NCBI RefSeq assembly: GCF_030506325.1
Contig: NZ_CP120683.1
Span: 2,418,001-2,482,000 of the forward strand
Length of the DNA: 64,000 nucleotides
Origin: Tunicatimonas pelagia
Lineage (GTDB): Bacteria; Bacteroidota; Bacteroidia; Cytophagales; Cyclobacteriaceae
Direction: 5' to 3'
Part shown: positions 61,314 through 64,000 of the stretch, piece after piece
Position numbering within the stretch: position 1 is the stretch's first letter
How the letters are laid out: the number at the start of each line of letters is the position of its first letter
Translations under genes and position numbers: made by a program
Notes under the pieces: generated by a model
The model's input: only the letters and a program-made list of their open reading frames with translations
Told to the model about the DNA's origin: nothing
The model's database searches: none

Positions 61314-61775
61314 TCAAATGCGAAATACCTGATACAGGACAGAAATATCCTGCTCAATCAGCGGGGGGGAATAGTCGGCGTACCGAGAGGTTAAGGTTTT
61401 CGTGGGAAAAGCGATCTCAAGGAAAGAGACAGCGAAAGCGGCAACAAACGCCAGGTTAAGACTCGGTTGAACAACCGTGGGTTCGTAATCGCCGTCTACA
61501 TCCAGGGACTGGTATTCGTTTTCACAGCACGGTGTTTTCGTGAGCTGTAGCTCGTGGGTCAGTTCAGACGGGCAGAATTGCTTGTCCACAGTAGCCGTAT
61601 CCACGTTGTCCATTTCAGCCATATCCATGGTGGCCATCCCACAATCCAATGGATCATGACCGTACATGAGTTTAGATTCCACCGCCATTCCACCACAATA
61701 ATGTATGGCGATAGCAAAGCCCATATTGCTAAAAAGCATCAATAGGGCAAGCGATATGGCGATGATTTTTCTCAC
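61314..61775 (-). CDS. HYC_CC_PP family protein
   Basis: 153 residues, starting with GTG 61775. A hydrophobic N-terminus (ISLALLMLFSNMGFAIA) precedes the three name-giving motifs: IHYCGG, KTPCCENE and YSPPLIEQDI. A Met/Asp-rich part (GMATMDMAEMDNVDTA) lies between. Found in copper clusters of Bacteroidota and assumed to be an envelope copper-binding protein. Positioned upstream of cusA on the same strand, likely in one operon. Confidence 0.9.
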   Translation of the reverse strand: MRKIIAISLALLMLFSNMGFAIAIHYCGGMAVESKLMYGHDPLDCGMATMDMAEMDNVDTATVDKQFCPSELTHELQLTKTPCCENEYQSLDVDGDYEPTVVQPSLNLAFVAAFAVSFLEIAFPTKTLTSRYADYSPPLIEQDISVLYQVFRI

Positions 61776-61830
61776 TAATATGAAATAACGAAAATTCTTG
61801 AGATTTGTTAGTACTACTTCAGAAAAGACA

Positions 61831-61855
61831 AGAGTGCAGCGTTGTGCTGCACTCT
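61831..61855 (-). terminator. Intrinsic terminator of the copA-copZ operon
   Basis: AGAGTGCAGC (61831-61840) pairs with GCTGCACTCT (61846-61855), loop of five, followed on the minus strand by TTGTCTTTTC, 15 bases after the copZ stop. Confidence 0.8.
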
Positions 61856-61869
61856 TTCAAACAGTAGAT

Positions 61870-62082
61870 TTACTTTATCAATTCGGCCTGAAAACCAGCT
61901 TTACTAACGGCTTTTTCAACATCATCAGCCTGTAGTTTATCGGTTTTTACGGTTAAAATGCGATCATCATGTTCGAGATCAACCTCCCATGTTTGAATGT
62001 CTTTTTCCTCGTTCAAAATAGGGGTTACTTTAGATAAGCATCCAGTGCAATTGATATTTGATTTGAATTTTAACGTACTCAT
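61870..62082 (-). CDS. copZ: Copper chaperone CopZ-like (HMA domain)
   Basis: 70 residues from ATG 62082 (MSTLKFKSNINCTGCLSKVT). A single HMA domain with the metal loop NCTGC (Cys-x-x-Cys) and a ferredoxin-like core (WEVDLEHDDRILTV, AVSKAGFQAELI). Delivers Cu(I) to the P-type ATPase encoded just upstream. Thirty bases separate the two genes. Confidence 0.9.
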   Translation of the reverse strand: MSTLKFKSNINCTGCLSKVTPILNEEKDIQTWEVDLEHDDRILTVKTDKLQADDVEKAVSKAGFQAELIK

Positions 62083-62112
62083 TTTTCTAGTATTTACTTG
62101 GTTGAACATGGT

Positions 62113-64000
62113 TTAAAGTTTTGCCGCCTTTAGTCTTAGGCTATTGGCTACCACCGAGACCGAACTAAACGCCATCGCGGCTCCGGCAATCATGGGATCA
62201 AGGAGAAAGCCATTCATAAAATACAAGGCTCCGGCAGCGATAGGAATACCGATCACATTGTAGATAAAGGCCCAAAACAGGTTTTGCTTGATGCCTCTGA
62301 CCGTTTTCCTGGATAGTTGTAACGCTTTCGGAATGGCTTGTAAGTCCGAGGTGATGAGAGTCATTTTTGCCACATCCATCGTAATGTCTGAGCCTTTACC
62401 CATCGCGATGCTAACATCGGCCTGGGCTAAGGCATGGGAGTCATTAATCCCATCACCGACCATCGCCACGACTTTGCCTTGCGACTGCAAGTCTTCCACA
62501 AACGCGGCTTTGTCAGATGGCATCACTTCGGCTTGGAAATGTGCTATGCCAACCTGATCGGCAACCGCTTTTGCCGTTTGCTCATTATCTCCGGTGAGCA
62601 TGTAGACTTCAATACCTCGGCTTTGCAGGGTTTTGATAGCCTCTGCCGAGCTTTCCTTAATCTCATCGGCAATGGCCAATAGAGCCAGAACGTGGGTATC
62701 GTTGGCAAAAAAGATCACGGTCTTGCCCTGGCTTCTCCATTCGCTGGATTGCTTTTCTAAAGAGGCAGAGAAGATAATCCCTTTGCTATGCAGCAAGCGT
62801 TGATTTCCAATATAAAAATATTCGCCATCACGAGATTGAGCCTCAGCCCCCATACCGGTGATACTCTGGAAACCGGTAACGGCCTCTGCCTGTAATCCTT
62901 CCTCTTTCAACCGGGCTACGACCGCTTCCGCCAACGGATGTTCGGATTGGGATTCAATGGCTAACAGCACCTGTTTGTAATAGTTATTCCCATCTTCCCA
63001 ATACCAATCGGTCACCGTAGGTTTTCCTTTGGTGATGGTGCCGGTTTTGTCCAGGACAATAGCGTTGGTTTTGTGGCCCAGCTCCAGACTTTCCGCATCT
63101 TTGATCAGAATATTGTTCTCGGCCCCTTTGCCGATGCCAACCATTATCGCCGTGGGAGTTGCTAGTCCCAGCGCGCAAGGACAGGCGATAACCAAGACCG
63201 CCACTGAGGTAAGTAAAGCATGAGTAAAGGCATCATCACCGCCTACCAGCATCCAGGTAATGAATGTTGTGATGGCGATAACCATGACGATAGGCACAAA
63301 AACGCCAGCAATCTTATCCACCAGCTTTTGCACCGGGGCTTTGCTCCCCTGCGCTTCCTGTACCATCTTAATAATTTGGGATAGTAAGGTTTCGCCACCG
63401 ACTTTCTTGGCAACGAACTGAAAACTTCCTTTTTGATTGACCGTTCCGGCAAAGACCTGATCGCCTTTGGTTTTTTCTACCGGCACCGGTTCGCCGGTAA
63501 TCATGCTTTCGTCTACAAACGAACTCCCTTCGGATACTTCCCCATCCACCGGTATTTTCTCGCCTGGTCTAACAACAATCGTAAACCCTTTTTGCACCGA
63601 AGCGATTGGCATTTCCATCTCTTGACCGTTTTGGATGACCTTAAGCGTCTTGGTCTGCAATCCCATTAGCTTTTTGATAGCCGATGAGGTATTGGACTTA
63701 GCGCGTTCTTCCAGTAGTTTGCCCAGCGATATAAACGTGATAATCACGGTAGCCGCTTCGTAGTAGACATGAGGATGAATGCCTCTGGCGTGCCAAAAAT
63801 CAGGAAAGAGTGTGTTAAAAACACTGAAGATAAAAGCGATTCCGGTACTGAGGGCAACCAACGTATCCATACTGGCTTTGCCGTGTCGGGCTTGCTTGAA
63901 GGCATTGATGTAAAAGCTTCGTCCAAACCAGAACAGGATCGGTACGCTCAGCACCATTGAAATCCATCTTCCCGGAATCCAGTCCATGTAAAACATGCCC
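62113..64000 (-). CDS. copA: Copper-exporting P-type ATPase, CopA type (5' end outside window)
   Basis: About 629 visible residues; the frame stays open to the right edge, so the N-terminus with HMA domain(s) and the first helices is missing. The membrane metal site is CPC ([12 protein letters not shown]), typical for class IB-1 Cu(I) exporters. [22 protein letters not shown] (HP motif), TGEPVPV and [16 protein letters not shown] are intact; the last carries Ser-His where Ala-Pro is usual (NDSHAL for NDAPAL). It pumps Cu(I) from cytosol to periplasm and pairs with CopZ. Confidence 0.94.
   Translation of the reverse strand, partial: GMFYMDWIPGRWISMVLSVPILFWFGRSFYINAFKQARHGKASMDTLVALSTGIAFIFSVFNTLFPDFWHARGIHPHVYYEAATVIITFISLGKLLEERAKSNTSSAIKKLMGLQTKTLKVIQNGQEMEMPIASVQKGFTIVVRPGEKIPVDGEVSEGSSFVDESMITGEPVPVEKTKGDQVFAGTVNQKGSFQFVAKKVGGETLLSQIIKMVQEAQGSKAPVQKLVDKIAGVFVPIVMVIAITTFITWMLVGGDDAFTHALLTSVAVLVIACPCALGLATPTAIMVGIGKGAENNILIKDAESLELGHKTNAIVLDKTGTITKGKPTVTDWYWEDGNNYYKQVLLAIESQSEHPLAEAVVARLKEEGLQAEAVTGFQSITGMGAEAQSRDGEYFYIGNQRLLHSKGIIFSASLEKQSSEWRSQGKTVIFFANDTHVLALLAIADEIKESSAEAIKTLQSRGIEVYMLTGDNEQTAKAVADQVGIAHFQAEVMPSDKAAFVEDLQSQGKVVAMVGDGINDSHALAQADVSIAMGKGSDITMDVAKMTLITSDLQAIPKALQLSRKTVRGIKQNLFWAFIYNVIGIPIAAGALYFMNGFLLDPMIAGAAMAFSSVSVVANSLRLKAAKL

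Overview
The window looks like a chromosomal segment of a Bacteroidota bacterium, most likely order Cytophagales. Evidence: promoters of the TAnnTTTG type, a tmRNA tag ending in YAMAA that resembles what I recall for Cytophaga, genes typical of the phylum (GSCFA, Bat operon, SpvB/RHS-like secreted protein, HYC_CC_PP and DUF3347 copper proteins, MerT fused to an HMA domain), and compact operons with ATGA or TAATG overlaps. No species can be named from sequence alone.

Region 1 (1-8.4 kb, minus strand): an operon-like run of surface and secreted proteins: a tail-fibre-like repeat protein, an FN3 protein, a Skp/OmpH-like protein, a lipoprotein, and a very large SpvB/RHS-like protein that runs off the left edge.

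Region 2 (8.8-20.4 kb, minus strand): a nearly complete type II secretion / type IV pilus-like machine. In transcription order it has a MORN lipoprotein, a beta-solenoid-like GspK-position protein, pseudopilins I and J, GspF, GspG, prepilin peptidase, GspE, secretin GspD, PilM/N-like, PilO-like, an FN3 lipoprotein and a GspC/PilP-like protein.

Region 3 (20.4-34.1 kb): a gene graveyard with an IS630 remnant, then core genome: ssrA, a YyaL-type protein, GSCFA, the rpsF-rpsR-rplI operon, SRAP, a DUF1080 protein, a sigma-54 response regulator without an HTH, rnpB, thiolase, Bat proteins, tRNA-Ser(GCT) and tRNA-Pro(TGG).

Region 4 (34.1-64 kb): a composite island directly downstream of tRNA-Pro. 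It opens with an ArsR / MerT-HMA / GDCCVxC mercury cassette whose oxidoreductase is cut off after about 21 codons and has ACG where the start codon is expected. A plasmid-like mobilisation module follows (36-49.6 kb): VirD4/TraG-type coupling protein, MobF relaxase-helicase, RadC/JAB, Fic, two DUF2958 paralogues and many small unknown genes. Three intergenic regions there (36.16-36.41, 46.05-46.26 and 47.98-48.03 kb) are rich in hairpins. No VirB4 or other mating-channel gene is visible. A large copper/silver resistance block (49.8-64 kb, all minus strand) closes the window: CopB, DUF305, DUF3347, Csp-like four-helix protein, HMA-AraC regulator, CusB-CusC-CusA efflux, HYC_CC_PP, CopZ and CopA (cut by the right edge).

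The best candidates for something undescribed are the structured intergenic regions of the mobile module, the duplicated operator embedded in the fic promoter, the noncanonical T2SS with its beta-solenoid K-position protein, and the adjacent SpvB-like secretion operon.
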